DNA of 64,000 nucleotides from Stutzerimonas stutzeri (lineage in GTDB: Bacteria > Pseudomonadota > Gammaproteobacteria > Pseudomonadales > Pseudomonadaceae): contig CP077641.1 of the NCBI GenBank assembly GCA_019056435.1, positions 1,736,001 to 1,800,000 of the forward strand, in the 5' to 3' direction. This document shows positions 9,388 through 19,087 of this stretch, piece after piece. The position numbers and the translations under genes are program-made. The notes beneath the pieces are model-generated. The model was not told where the DNA came from. It ran no database searches and saw only the letters and a list, made by a program, of their open reading frames with translations. The first letter of the stretch is position 1. Every line of letters begins with the position of its first letter.

Positions 9388-10353
9388 ATGAAGTGTTTTT
9401 ATTACGACGCGGCACCGAATGTTGGGGACGAGGTAAACCGTTATTTGTGGAGCAGATTGCTAGGGCGGTCTGCGGAATCCGAGGACGGCAGGGTCGGTCT
9501 GTTGGGTATTGGTACTTTGCTCAGCGAAGAGTTTTGCCAGCGTCTTGACTCATGCGAACGTATCGTAGTGTTTGGCTCTGGAGCGGGCTATGGGCGCCTC
9601 CCTAGGCTGGATGCGCGCTGGGACGTGCGCTGCGTTCGTGGTATCCAGACAGCGCGAGCGATTAGCGTTGATGAGCGTCTTGCAGTTGCCGACGCTGCCT
9701 ACCTGCTGGGGTCCTTGACTTGGGCGCGGCGGTCAGTGGGGCCTGTTGTTGTTATTCCGCATCATGCCTCGATGGCTTATATGGACTGGAATAGCGTTTG
9801 TCAGCGCGCAGGGTTTAGTTTTCTTTCACCTGCCCTACCTGGAAAGGATTTCTTCGACACGTTGAGCACGGCGAGCTTGGTACTGACCGAGGCGATGCAT
9901 GGTGCGATTTTCGCGGACATTGCGCGAATTCCTTGGGTGCCTTTTCGGTTCGGTCCGAATTTTCTGGAGCGAAAGTGGACGGACTGGGCGGATATGTTCA
10001 ACTTGAGTCCGTCAATTCCACAGGCAGAGTCATTCTATGATCCCCAACACCATAATCAGGAAAAAAGTAGCGCCTTCCATGCAGAGCGCCGCCTGAAGGC
10101 TCTGCTCGGGCGTCGTGGAATAGGGCGTCGCAGATGGAGAAAGGTGCTGCCGCCAGGTGATACGTCTGGCGCGGCGGGTGATCGGTTTGCGGGCTTTTTG
10201 CAGGGGCTGGCCCAGCGGGAAGGCTATCTGAGCGCTGACTCAGTGTTTGATGTGCGGGTCAGCGCCTTGCATGAAAAGCTTTCGCATATGGCTGATGAAT
10301 ACGGCCTCGAATATACCGGTTTCTCCGGAAACATCTCCGATCTGTTTGATTAG
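9388..10353 (+). CDS. Polysaccharide pyruvyl transferase family protein
   Basis: A 321-residue protein resembling the pyruvyl-transferase family (PF04230). NVGDEVNRYLW is at the N-terminus, VFGSGAGYG at about residue 55, VIPHHAS at about 120, and the C-terminal SLVLTEAMHGAIFADI is the family's best-conserved block. These enzymes place a pyruvate ketal on surface sugars, although some homologues do other phosphoenolpyruvate or sugar chemistry. A C-terminal tail of ~100 residues beyond the core fold (from about residue 220) matches nothing I recognise. The ATG at 9388 has a poor ribosome site. The gene is convergent with the O-antigen ligase gene; the ends overlap by 4 bases. Confidence 0.7.
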   Translation: MKCFYYDAAPNVGDEVNRYLWSRLLGRSAESEDGRVGLLGIGTLLSEEFCQRLDSCERIVVFGSGAGYGRLPRLDARWDVRCVRGIQTARAISVDERLAVADAAYLLGSLTWARRSVGPVVVIPHHASMAYMDWNSVCQRAGFSFLSPALPGKDFFDTLSTASLVLTEAMHGAIFADIARIPWVPFRFGPNFLERKWTDWADMFNLSPSIPQAESFYDPQHHNQEKSSAFHAERRLKALLGRRGIGRRRWRKVLPPGDTSGAAGDRFAGFLQGLAQREGYLSADSVFDVRVSALHEKLSHMADEYGLEYTGFSGNISDLFD

Positions 10354-11475
10354 TCCGGAAGACGATGAGCGTCTTCCTGCTGCTCCAGCAAGCACATGAG
10401 TGTTGGAAGCCAGAAATATATCCAGAGGGGGTGTGACGGCGAGGTGAACATCCCATTGCTGGTAGTAATTAGCGCGCCCCATCCGATCATTGCCACTGGC
10501 AGCCAGCGAGACTGACTCCGAACGCCGCGAAGGAAAAAATGAGAGCGAACAGGGTGAAAGCGCAAAATCCGACCACGCCAGTTTGATAAAGCACACTGAT
10601 ATAGCCACTGTGTGGGTGAGGGAATCGGCCGGCGAAAAGGTAGTCATCATGCCCGCAGCCCCACGCTAGGCTGCAGTTGAGTAATAGGCGTTCGATAGCG
10701 TCTTGCCATATGGCTGGTCTATAACTCAAGCCACGATGCGCGAGAACGTCGTCTGCCCCTAATGCGATAGCCAATGTGATCCCTACGGCGATCACCAAGA
10801 GCATTATTACTGCGCGTTTACCCTGAATATATAGTGAGAAGACAAAAAACAAAGCCAGACCGACCAGTGCAGAGCGCGCCTGGAATATGATGACAGTAAG
10901 CAGAAAAAGCGCGACACATGACAGAAAGCCAACTGCATACAACGCTGTGCTTTTCTCGCGAAGGATAGGCTCCAAATGAAAGATCCACAAAAATCCGACG
11001 CTCGTGGCGATAATGAGCGCCACGTGAACGGGGTTTGCCTGGATACCGAGTATCTGGCTATAGCGGATACTTTCTCCCGCTTCGAAGCTTAGAATGGCCC
11101 AATGAAGAGTAATGGCGGAAAGAATCACCATCCAGACTAGGCTGGCGAAAAATAGCCCTTTTTCGGCGCTGCTTTTTCCTTCGTTGCGTAGATTGAGGCT
11201 TATGGCAAAGAGGAATAGGTATAGGGTGAACTTCAAGTCGCTCAGGCTCTCTGCTGCGATAATGGATATAACAAGTATGAGGGCAAGGGGAGCCAGAAGC
11301 GTTTTTGTCATGGCCCATAGCGTGTCCCGTTGTTGGAAGCAAAATGGGCAATTGCCGGAACCGCTATTCCTGCGTAAAAAACGTTATTTATCATTTTAGA
11401 GGATAACGGCAGGGCGTGGCTGAGGCAAAAGGCTGTAATGGCGAGGGGGAGCCAGTGAGTCACTCTGAAGGTCAC
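10350..11475 (-). CDS. waaL: O-antigen ligase / polymerase family membrane protein (two assembly frameshifts)
   Basis: A multi-spanning membrane protein that would join O-antigen to lipid A-core in the periplasm. The longest single frame starts at 11311, but upstream in another frame the residues LPLAITAFCLSHALPLSSKM and NNVFYAGIAV are typical of a ligase N-terminus. One missing base in the run 11313-11315 connects them. A second missing base in the A-run 10534-10539 connects the C-terminus (FFLRGVRSQSRWLPV). The result is 375 residues. The periplasmic-loop signature is AIWQDAIERLLL...PHPHSGYISVLYQTG. Start is GTG 11475 or 11463; neither has a strong ribosome site. The symbol is by locus and fold. 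Confidence 0.75.
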
Positions 11476-11523
11476 GATATATCTCTAGGAAAGCTGTTTA
11501 GGTAGACGCGAGCGTATGTCTCG

Positions 11524-12127
11524 TTAGTCTAGGCTGTGATAATGGTCGACCAAGGCGTCCATTGGAAAGTTTAGGACTTGATGCCGCGCTAAATATTGCG
11601 AAAGATGGGCAAAGTTTCTGTTGACTAATCGCTGGCCTAGAGGGGCGTGTTTGAAGCGCATATCCAGAACGTCAATCAGCCCGAATTGCTCATTGCCAAG
11701 CTCAAGGATGTTCCCGAGGTGCAGCGACCGAAAATATACTCCGTTGGCGTGTAGCGTCTTGATGAAGGCGGCCAGGCTTGGCAGCAGCCTGCGGATTCTT
11801 TCTGGTTCCCGCTTATTGATACTTTCCACGGGCTCTCCTGCGAGCGGGGGAATATATACACCCGCTCACGCCGGATTTGGCGTCTAACCAGAATACGTCG
11901 AGTACTTCCGGCGCTGAAATCCCCAGGTGTTGCAATCGAATGGTGTTACGTTGGAATCGGCAGGCCGCCGGTCGGAGGCGGGCAATAGCGGGATGGCGGC
12001 GGGTATGGAAGATTTTCAAATAGTGTGCGTTTTGCAACATGACGACCTTCGGGCCGCGGGTGTCCTGTTCAAGGATTCGTCCCTCAGCTATCCAGCTTTC
12101 CAATTCCTGCGCTGATACACTCCGCAT
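11524..12127 (-). CDS. Kinase-like protein of the lipopolysaccharide locus (one assembly frameshift)
   Basis: A 200-residue protein after removing one extra G from the run 11846-11850. It resembles small lipopolysaccharide-kinase-like proteins (PA4998 position in P. aeruginosa): VVMLQNAHYLKIFHTRR at about residue 30 looks like the nucleotide-binding Lys region. Then FRSLHLGNIL and FGLIDVLDMRF follow as catalytic-loop and metal-motif equivalents. The catalytic Asp is Ser here (FRSLHLGN), so activity is doubtful. It is divergent from msbA with only 34 bases between the starts and lies upstream of the ligase gene on the same strand. The function is unknown; a role in core modification is inferred from location only. 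Confidence 0.65.
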
Positions 12128-12161
12128 TTTGTTCCTCTAGCCGTTTAACGGGACCTGCCGA

Positions 12162-13974
12162 ATGGCCAATTCTACCCAGCAATCCAGCCTGAAGGTGTAC
12201 ATTCGATTGCTGCGTTACGTCGTACCCTATTGGGGCGCGTTCGCTGTCAGCCTTCTGGGCTTTTTGCTCTTCGCTGCCACCCAGCCGATGCTCGGCTACA
12301 TTCTCAAATTCTTCGTCGACGGGCTCAACAACCCAGACGCCAGCTTTTTTGCTCAGGTTCCGCATCTGCAAGACGTCGCGTGGCTGGCCGATTTGAAGCT
12401 ATTGCAGGTCGTACCGTTGCTCATCGTTGTAATCGCGCTGATGCAGGGCGTTGGGTCGTTTCTCGGCAACTATTTTTTGGCGAGGGTATCGCTGGGATTG
12501 GTGCACGACCTGCGCGTGGGGCTCTTCAACAGCTTGCTGGTCCTGCCCAACCGCTATTTCGACAGCCATAACTCAGGTCATCTGATCTCGCGGATAACCT
12601 ACAACGTGACCATGGTCACTGGCGCGGCGACGGATGCGATAAAGGTTGTGGTGCGCGAGGGGATGACGGTCATCTTCTTGTTTGCCACGCTGCTCTGGAT
12701 GAACTGGAAACTGACCCTGGTGATGGTGGCGATTCTGCCGGTGATCGGTGTCATGGTCTCCAGTGCCAGCAAGAAGTTTCGCAAGCAGAGCAAGAAGATT
12801 CAGGTAGCCATGGGTGATGTGACGCATGTCGCGTCTGAAACCATACAGGGCTATCGTGTCGTACGAAGTTTCGGCGGCGAGCGCTACGAGCAGGGCCGCT
12901 TCCTGTTTGCCAGTAGCGAGAACACCGCCAAGCAGCTGCGCATGGTCAAGACCAACGCGATATATACCCCGTCGTTACAGTTGGTGATCTACAGCGCCAT
13001 GGCCATGCTGATGTTTCTGGTGCTGCTGCTGCGCGGTGATGCGTCCGCTGGCGATCTGGTCGCCTACATCACGTTGGCAGGTCTCCTGCCTAAGCCAATC
13101 CGCCAGCTTTCAGAAGTCAGCTCGACGATTCAAAAAGGGTGTATCCGGTGCCGAAAGCATCTTCGAACAGCTGGATGAAGATCCTGAGGTTGATCGTGGA
13201 ACGATCGAGCGCGATCGGGTTAGCGGTCGGCTCGAGGTACGGGATTTGAGTTTCGTCTATCCCGGTACTGATAAGCGGGTACTGGAGTCGGTCAGTTTTA
13301 AAGCGGAGCCGGGGCAGATGATTGCGCTAGTGGGTCGCTCGGGAAGTGGCAAGTCAACACTGGCGAACCTCATTCCGAGGTTTTATCACCACGAAGCTGG
13401 CCAGATTCTGCTCGATGATGCCGACGTTGAAGCGTACACCTTGCGTAATCTTCGACGGCATATTGCGCTAGTCACTCAGCAGGTGACTTTGTTCAACGAT
13501 ACGGTGGCTAACAACATTGCATACGGCGACCTGGCCGGTGCGCCTCTGGAAGATATTGAGCGTGCGGCACGCGACGCTTACGCCGATGAGTTCATCCAGC
13601 AGATGCCTCAGGGGTATCAGACGCCTGTTGGCGAGAACGGAGTTCTGCTTTCCGGCGGGCAGCGTCAGCGTCTTGCTATTGCGCGTGCGTTGCTGAAGAA
13701 CGCTCCGGTATTGATACTCGATGAGGCTACTTCAGCACTGGATACTGAGTCGGAGCGCCATATCCAAGCGGCGCTGGACAAGGTGATGAAGGGCCGTACG
13801 ACATTGGTCATTGCGCATCGGCTGTCAACCATCGAGAAGGCTGATCTTATCCTCGTCATGGAGAATGGACGTATCGTCGAGCGTGGCAGTCATGCCGAGC
13901 TGCTTGCTGCCAATGGCGCTTATGCCGGTCTGCACGCCACGCAATTCAAGGAAGACGGTGACGCCCCGAATTAA
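12162..13974 (+). CDS. msbA: Lipid A-core flippase MsbA, ABC transporter (one assembly frameshift)
   Basis: MsbA is the homodimeric exporter that flips lipid A-core across the inner membrane, and it is essential in most Gram-negative bacteria. The N-terminal ~320 residues contain the six-helix transmembrane domain. The C-terminal ATPase has Walker A GRSGSGKST, signature LSGGQRQRLA, Walker B VLILDEATSALD and the IAHRLST switch His. An extra G at 13137-13139 splits the gene into two frames just between the domains (S-T-I-Q-K-G-V-S-G-A-E). Corrected length is 603 residues. It is followed by hldE after 90 bases. Confidence 0.95.
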
Positions 13975-13996
13975 GAGCTGAGCGAACCCCGCCCTG

Positions 13997-14029
13997 CGCC
14001 GGCGGGCCGTTACCTGCCGCCATGCTATG
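13997..14029 (+). promoter_or_regulatory. Hairpin and possible -10 element before hldE
   Basis: The 90-base gap between msbA and hldE holds a GC-rich inverted repeat (CCCGCC ... GGCGGG, beginning near 13990) and a TATGAT hexamer around 14024. This suggests partial termination after msbA plus a promoter for hldE. No -35 hexamer is convincing, so the call is tentative. Confidence 0.3.
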
Positions 14030-14064
14030 ATCCCCGCCGTTTTCTGCCCGCCGGAGCCTCGCCA

Positions 14065-15486
14065 ATGAAACTCTCCATGCCCCGTTTCGACCACGCTGCC
14101 GTCCTGGTGGTGGGCGATGTCATGCTCGATCGCTACTGGCATGGCGGTACCTCGCGGATTTCGCCCGAGGCGCCGGTGCCGGTGGTCAGGGTCGAGCAGG
14201 TCGAGGATCGGCCGGGTGGGGCGGCGAACGTGGCATTGAATATCGCCGCGTTGGGTGCGCCGGCTGCGCTGGTTGGCGTGACCGGGGTAGACGAGGCGCG
14301 GCAGAGCCTGCTCGACAGCTTGGCAGCGGCCGGCGTGCGGGCGCATTTCCAGTCCATCGAAGACCAGCCGACCATCATCAAGCTGCGGGTGATGAGCCGG
14401 CATCAGCAATTGCTGCGCATGGACTTCGAGGAGCCCTTCGCCACCGACGCCTCCGCGTTGCTGGGCGACGTCGAGCGGCTGCTCGAGGGCGTCAAGGTGC
14501 TGATTCTGTCTGATTACGGCAAGGGCGCGCTGCGTAACCACCAGGCGTTGATCAAGGCGGCGCGGGCGCGTGGCATTCCGGTGCTGGCCGATCCGAAGGG
14601 CAAGGATTTCGAAATCTACCGAGGGGCGACGGTCATCACGCCCAACCTCGGCGAGTTCGAAGCGATCGTAGGGCAATGTGCCGACGAGGCGGAGCTGGTG
14701 GCCAAAGGCGCAGCGCTCATGCACAGCCTGGATCTGGGCGCGCTGCTGGTCACCCGCGGTGAGCATGGCATGACACTGCTGCGCCCCGAGCATTCGCCTC
14801 TGCACCTGCCGGCCCGCGCTCGCGAAGTGTTCGATGTCACGGGCGCCGGCGATACCGTCATCTCTACCTTGGCGGCGGCGCTGGCGGCCGGCGAAGAACT
14901 GCCACAAGCGGTCGCGCTGGCCAATCTGGCCGCCGGAATCGTGGTGGGGAAGCTGGGCACCGCTTGCATCAGCGCGCCCGAACTGCGGCGTGCAGTGCAA
15001 CGTGAAGAGGGCTCCGAGCGGGGCGTGATGACGCTCGAACAGCTGCTTACCGCGATCGAGGATGCCCGGGCCGATGGCGAAAAAATCGTCTTCACCAATG
15101 GCTGTTTCGACATTCTGCATGCTGGTCATGTGACCTACCTCGAACAGGCGCGTGCGCAGGGGGATCGCCTGATCGTCGCGGTGAACGACGATGGTTCGGT
15201 CAGCCGCCTGAAGGGCCCCGGGCGGCCAATCAACTCCGTCGATCGGCGCATGGCGGTCCTGGCGGGGCTGGGGGCGGTGGACTGGGTGGTCTGCTTTGCC
15301 GAGGACACGCCGGAAAATCTGCTCGCCAAGGTCCGGCCCGATGTCCTGGTCAAGGGCGGAGACTATGGGGTGGATCAGGTTGTCGGCGCGGACCTCGTGA
15401 AGGCCTATGGTGGCGAGGTCAAGGTGCTGGGTCTGGTTGAGAACAGTTCAACCACGGCCATCGTCGAGAAAATCCGCACGCGCTAG
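14065..15486 (+). CDS. hldE: Bifunctional heptose 7-phosphate kinase / heptose 1-phosphate adenylyltransferase HldE
   Basis: HldE makes ADP-heptose for the lipopolysaccharide inner core in the cytoplasm. It is a two-domain protein of 473 residues, the usual length. The N-terminal ribokinase-like kinase (1-~320) shows [10 protein letters not shown] near the start and [10 protein letters not shown] at ~257, where the Asp is the catalytic base. The C-terminal cytidylyltransferase domain (~335-473) shows [13 protein letters not shown] with the HxGH nucleotide-binding motif. The gene is intact. It follows msbA and ends at a convergent hairpin. Confidence 0.97.
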   Translation: MKLSMPRFDHAAVLVVGDVMLDRYWHGGTSRISPEAPVPVVRVEQVEDRPGGAANVALNIAALGAPAALVGVTGVDEARQSLLDSLAAAGVRAHFQSIEDQPTIIKLRVMSRHQQLLRMDFEEPFATDASALLGDVERLLEGVKVLILSDYGKGALRNHQALIKAARARGIPVLADPKGKDFEIYRGATVITPNLGEFEAIVGQCADEAELVAKGAALMHSLDLGALLVTRGEHGMTLLRPEHSPLHLPARAREVFDVTGAGDTVISTLAAALAAGEELPQAVALANLAAGIVVGKLGTACISAPELRRAVQREEGSERGVMTLEQLLTAIEDARADGEKIVFTNGCFDILHAGHVTYLEQARAQGDRLIVAVNDDGSVSRLKGPGRPINSVDRRMAVLAGLGAVDWVVCFAEDTPENLLAKVRPDVLVKGGDYGVDQVVGADLVKAYGGEVKVLGLVENSSTTAIVEKIRTR

Positions 15487-15494
15487 CGCTGCCT

Positions 15495-15519
15495 TGGCGT
15501 CCCGTTCGTTCGGACGCCA
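15495..15519. terminator. Hairpin between convergent hldE and the Nudix-like gene
   Basis: A perfect 8-base stem (TGGCGTCC / GGACGCCA) with a 9-base loop occupies most of the 36 bases between the two stop codons. No long T tract follows on either side, so it may work in both directions or as a Rho-assisted end. Confidence 0.55.
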
Positions 15520-15522
15520 CAT

Positions 15523-16404
15523 TCATCCCGGCGCGGGAAGGCTGGCAACCCAGTCGCGCCAGCTTGCCCGATCCGCCCGTACAACCCAGCCGTCCTGTCC
15601 GGCGAAACTTTCCGATAGCCAGAGGCCACGTGTGCTGGCCGGCACCGGCTGGCCCTTGATCAACGTGAACAGCGAGGGAGTCGGCTGGCCATCCTTGAGC
15701 GCGACGAGATAGAGGTCTGGCCGGCGCCGCTCCAGTCGCGCCACCAGCTTGCCGTCTTCAAGGCGCTCGTCGACATGGAACAGGCTCAGTTCCCGGGTTT
15801 CCTTCGGCAGCTCGAGGCGCATGTCATAAACCAGTTGCAGCGACGCCGTGGGCAGATGCACGTAAGCACGGGGGCGTTCCATCAAGGTCATCTGGCCGCA
15901 CTGCACCGGGCGGGCAGAGCCGGACAGCGACGCCAGGTTGAAGTGCACCGCCTCGCGGTAGCGGAGACTGCCGACGTAGGGCGCTGGCAGCCAGATGTCG
16001 CCGAAGCGGCCGGCCAGCCAGCCTTCAGGCGTCTCCAGCAGGCACTCCTCGGCGACTTCTTGGATGGCGCTGAGCAGCGGCAGGGCCAGTTCGTGGGCGG
16101 GTACGTAGCCGGAAATCAGCTTGAGCACCACATCGCCCCGATCCTGGCGTTGCTGGCGGACCAGCACCCAATAGTCCTTGCCTTGCCAGCTGAGCGTCAG
16201 GCGTACCGATACGCCCAGATTCGCCAGTTCCAGGCTGAACTGGGTGGGGTCGTCCACCGTGACCGGGCGACGGCGCTCGAGCATTTCGCTGAAGTTCAGC
16301 GGGCGCCCGAGGCTCTGGTAACGCAGCCCATCCGGGCTGGCGTCGACGAGCAACGGGAGGGTCTTGAACGCGGTGGGGTTCTTGCGGATCAGCACGCGCG
16401 GCAT
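15523..16404 (-). CDS. Conserved protein of unknown function with a degenerate Nudix-like segment
   Basis: A 293-residue protein common in pseudomonads but of unknown function to me. The ATG at 16404 (MPRVLIRKNP) was chosen because the residues before it in the longer frame look non-coding. Around residue 130 the sequence AIQEVAEECLLET resembles the REUXEEXGU half of a Nudix box but lacks the preceding Gly and the canonical Glu pattern. If it has a Nudix fold, it is probably altered in activity. Related entries are often labelled as a metal ABC transporter ATPase; no Walker motif is visible, so I would not use that name. It is downstream of the aldo/keto reductase on the same strand. Confidence 0.6.
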   Translation of the reverse strand: MPRVLIRKNPTAFKTLPLLVDASPDGLRYQSLGRPLNFSEMLERRRPVTVDDPTQFSLELANLGVSVRLTLSWQGKDYWVLVRQQRQDRGDVVLKLISGYVPAHELALPLLSAIQEVAEECLLETPEGWLAGRFGDIWLPAPYVGSLRYREAVHFNLASLSGSARPVQCGQMTLMERPRAYVHLPTASLQLVYDMRLELPKETRELSLFHVDERLEDGKLVARLERRRPDLYLVALKDGQPTPSLFTLIKGQPVPASTRGLWLSESFAGQDGWVVRADRASWRDWVASLPAPG

Positions 16405-16563
16405 TCGGCTCCTCCTGGCGGTGAGCGGCCGTTCAGGTCGTGGCTTCACTGCGCTCGGTCCTGCTGCCAACAGGCCAGGCAGCAGCGCACAAGGCTCTGC
16501 TGCACGGGTGTGGACTGGTTCGCCTGCGCGCTGCGTTTCCACATGGCCTGAAGAAGGCCGTGC

Positions 16564-17378
16564 TTATTGTTGTTGGGCTGCTAGTACGGATGCGACGGTC
16601 TGCACGTTATCGGACAAGTGTTTCGGGTTGATGGTGCCGACGATGGCTGCCGCGACGCCGCGATGAGCGAACAGCTGCTCGAAGCTGAGCCGTACCGGGT
16701 CGTCGCCTGTTCTCAGGCAGGCATGGCCGCTGGCCAGGGCTTTTTCACCAGGATGCCCTTGCCATGAGCAAGCGCATAATCCATGACCGGGCGTTCGGCC
16801 TGCTCGTTGAGATTGTAGGTCACCATCGCACAGTCGCCCTGCTCGAGCGCGAGAAGCCCGCCCTCGACGGTCTTGCCGGACAACCCGTACGCAAGGATCT
16901 TGCCCTCGCGCTTGAGTTCGGCAAGCGTCTCGTAGACACCGCTGTTACGCAGGATGTCCAGATCGTTGCCGTCCGAGTGCACCAGCACCAGCTCGATGCG
17001 GTCGGTGCGCAGTCGTGTCAGGCTCCGCTCGACGGAGAGTCGCGTGTGTGCAGGGGAAAAGTCGAAGTGAGACTGGCCGTTGCTGAATTCCTCTCCGACC
17101 TTGCTGACGATCACCCATTCCTCTCGCTGTCCGGCCAGTAGCGGGCCGAGCCGCTCCTCGCTGACGCCATAGGCCGGTGCGGTGTCGATCAGGTTGATGC
17201 CAAGGTCGCGCGCCAGGGACAGCAGGTGGCGGGCCTGGTTATCGTCGGGAATGCTGAAGCCGCTGGGGTACTTCACGCCCTGGTCCCGGCCCAGCTTGAC
17301 GGTGCCCAGGCCCAGCGGCGAAACGCTCAGTCCGGTGCCGCCGAGCGAACGATGGAAGTCGTGCAGGGTGCTGGTCAT
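16564..17378 (-). CDS. Aldo/keto reductase (one assembly frameshift)
   Basis: NADPH-dependent oxidoreductase with a TIM-barrel fold; 271 residues after restoring one base in the run 16741-16745, which extends the protein through LASGHACLRTGDDPVRLS to the normal family C-terminus. The N-terminus carries LGLGTVKLGR, then LIDTAPAYGVSEERLG with the catalytic Asp and Tyr, and LVLVHSDGND in the position of the family's later core strand. Its ATG overlaps the stop of the FAD oxidoreductase by one base (TGATG), so the two are probably co-translated. The substrate is unknown. Confidence 0.85.
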
Positions 17379-18550
17379 CAGAGCAACCCGTCCCAGAACG
17401 GCCTGGTGAGTTCGGGTCGCGGCAGGTCCGGCAGGGCTGGGTGCGTCTGCGGAGCGATGCCGTCGCGTGTCAGCGCCGCCTCGACACGGTCGGCGAAATC
17501 AGGAGACAGTGCCAGCTTGGTTGGCCAGCCAACCAGCAGCCGCCCCGCTTCGGCGAGAAAGGCATTGTCCGGTCTGGCAAGAGAAGACTGGGCCGGCTCG
17601 GCGCGATCGATACGCAGGGTCGCCCACTTCGCGTCGGCCAGATCGATCCAGGGCACCAGTTCGGCCAGTTCCTTTTTCGCTGCTGAGATCTGCGCCGCTT
17701 CGTCGCGGGCGACGCCCGCCGCTTCGGCCAGGTCGCCGCCCAGATACCACACCCACTCGCCATCCTCGGCCGGATGGCTTGTCACGGTGAGGCGGGGTTT
17801 GGTGCCACCGCCGAGGCAGTGCGCATAGAGCGGCTTCAAGGTCGCCGCCTTGACGATGACCATGTGCAGCGGACGTTTCTGCATCGCAGGCTGTGCGAGT
17901 CCCAGCGCGGCCAGCAATTCGGCATTGCCCGCCCCGGCCGTGAGCACGATGCGCTGCGCGCGAATCGGGCGACCGTCGATGACGAGCCCGGTCAGCTCGC
18001 CGCCTTCGTTCAGCGGCTCGATGCGGTCGGCCTTGACGAGCCCATCACCGGCGAGTTGCGCCAGGCGCTGGATCAGGCTGGGGACATCCAGGACCAGCTC
18101 GCTGAGCCGGTACACCTTGCCCTTGAAACGCGGGTGCTGCAGCGCCGCGGGCAACTGGTCCCCCTTGACCTGGCCGACCCGCGATCGTACGGCCTTGCTG
18201 GCGAAAAAGCTGGTGAGGTTGCCCGTCAGGGTGCCGGGTGACCACAGGTAATGGGCGTCGGAGAGCAGGCGGACGCCCCTCAGATCCAGCTCACCATTGC
18301 CTTCGAGCGCTTCGCGCCAGCGCCGAGGCATGTCGGAAATGGCTTCCGAGGCACCGGTCAGGGTACCACTCAGGGCGTACTTGGTGCCGCCGTGGATGAT
18401 GCCTTGCGACTTGACGCTCTGCCCGCCGCCCAGCACGCCCCGGTCCGCCAACAGCGTCGAATAGCCCAGGCGACGCAGGCGCGCATTGAGCCAAAGGCCA
18501 GCGACACCTCCGCCGACGATCAGGATATCGGTGCTCAGGGACTCGGACAT
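17378..18550 (-). CDS. FAD-dependent oxidoreductase, DAO-like
   Basis: A 390-residue flavoprotein. The N-terminal ILIVGGGVAGLWL is the dinucleotide-binding GxGxxG motif, and the conserved GQSVKSQGIIHGGTKYAL follows at about residue 43, as in glycine/D-amino-acid oxidase-type enzymes. A C-terminal GRLLVGWPTKLALSPDF segment would complete the FAD site. It probably oxidises an amine or hydroxy acid in the cytoplasm; the substrate is not predictable. It is coupled by a one-base overlap to the aldo/keto reductase downstream, as in P. aeruginosa PA4991-PA4992, which suggests a shared pathway. Confidence 0.8.
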   Translation of the reverse strand: MSESLSTDILIVGGGVAGLWLNARLRRLGYSTLLADRGVLGGGQSVKSQGIIHGGTKYALSGTLTGASEAISDMPRRWREALEGNGELDLRGVRLLSDAHYLWSPGTLTGNLTSFFASKAVRSRVGQVKGDQLPAALQHPRFKGKVYRLSELVLDVPSLIQRLAQLAGDGLVKADRIEPLNEGGELTGLVIDGRPIRAQRIVLTAGAGNAELLAALGLAQPAMQKRPLHMVIVKAATLKPLYAHCLGGGTKPRLTVTSHPAEDGEWVWYLGGDLAEAAGVARDEAAQISAAKKELAELVPWIDLADAKWATLRIDRAEPAQSSLARPDNAFLAEAGRLLVGWPTKLALSPDFADRVEAALTRDGIAPQTHPALPDLPRPELTRPFWDGLL

Positions 18551-18641
18551 GGACAGGCCTCGTTCAGTGATCGGGCGCGCAGTATAGCGCCTGTGGGCTG
18601 AGGGTTATGCCCTGCGGCGGGTCGTCGGTCAGGCGCTCCCG

Positions 18642-18974
18642 CTAATGGCCTGTGCTCTTGGAAAAGAGCTGGATGACCACCACGCCCGCAACGATCAGCG
18701 CCATGCCGAGCACTGCCGGCAGGTCGAGCTTCTGCTGATAGAGCAGCGCAGCGGCCAGGCTCACCAGCACGATACCAAGCCCGGCCCAGATGGCGTAGGC
18801 GATGCCGACCGGGATGGTCTTGACCACCAGGCTCAGCATCCAGAACGACAGGCTGTAGCCGGCGACCACCAGAAACAGCGGGAGCGGGCGGCTGAACCCC
18901 GCCAGTGCCTTCATCGAGGTGGTGGCGATCACTTCGGCGGTGATGGCGATGGCAAGATAGATATAGCCAGTCAT
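18642..18974 (-). CDS. Small multidrug resistance (SMR) family transporter, EmrE-like
   Basis: A 110-residue protein with four transmembrane helices, the standard SMR size. The essential membrane-embedded Glu is in helix 1 (AEVIATTSMK, residue 14) and the conserved Trp is in YAIWAGLGIVL at ~63. It works as an antiparallel dimer exchanging protons for cationic drugs or guanidinium-like compounds. Distinguishing EmrE-type from guanidinium exporters is not certain by eye, though the AEVIATTSMK pattern favours EmrE-type. It is transcribed separately, 91 bases upstream of the FAD oxidoreductase. Confidence 0.9.
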   Translation of the reverse strand: MTGYIYLAIAITAEVIATTSMKALAGFSRPLPLFLVVAGYSLSFWMLSLVVKTIPVGIAYAIWAGLGIVLVSLAAALLYQQKLDLPAVLGMALIVAGVVVIQLFSKSTGH

Positions 18975-19087
18975 GACGTCTCCGGTTCTGGGCGGCTGCC
19001 GGGTATTCGGCTGCAGCAGCGGCGCGAAGTTCTCAGCTGCCCTGTGCGGTGGCCGGCGCTTCGTTGCCTTTGCTAAGCTCCGCGCCC

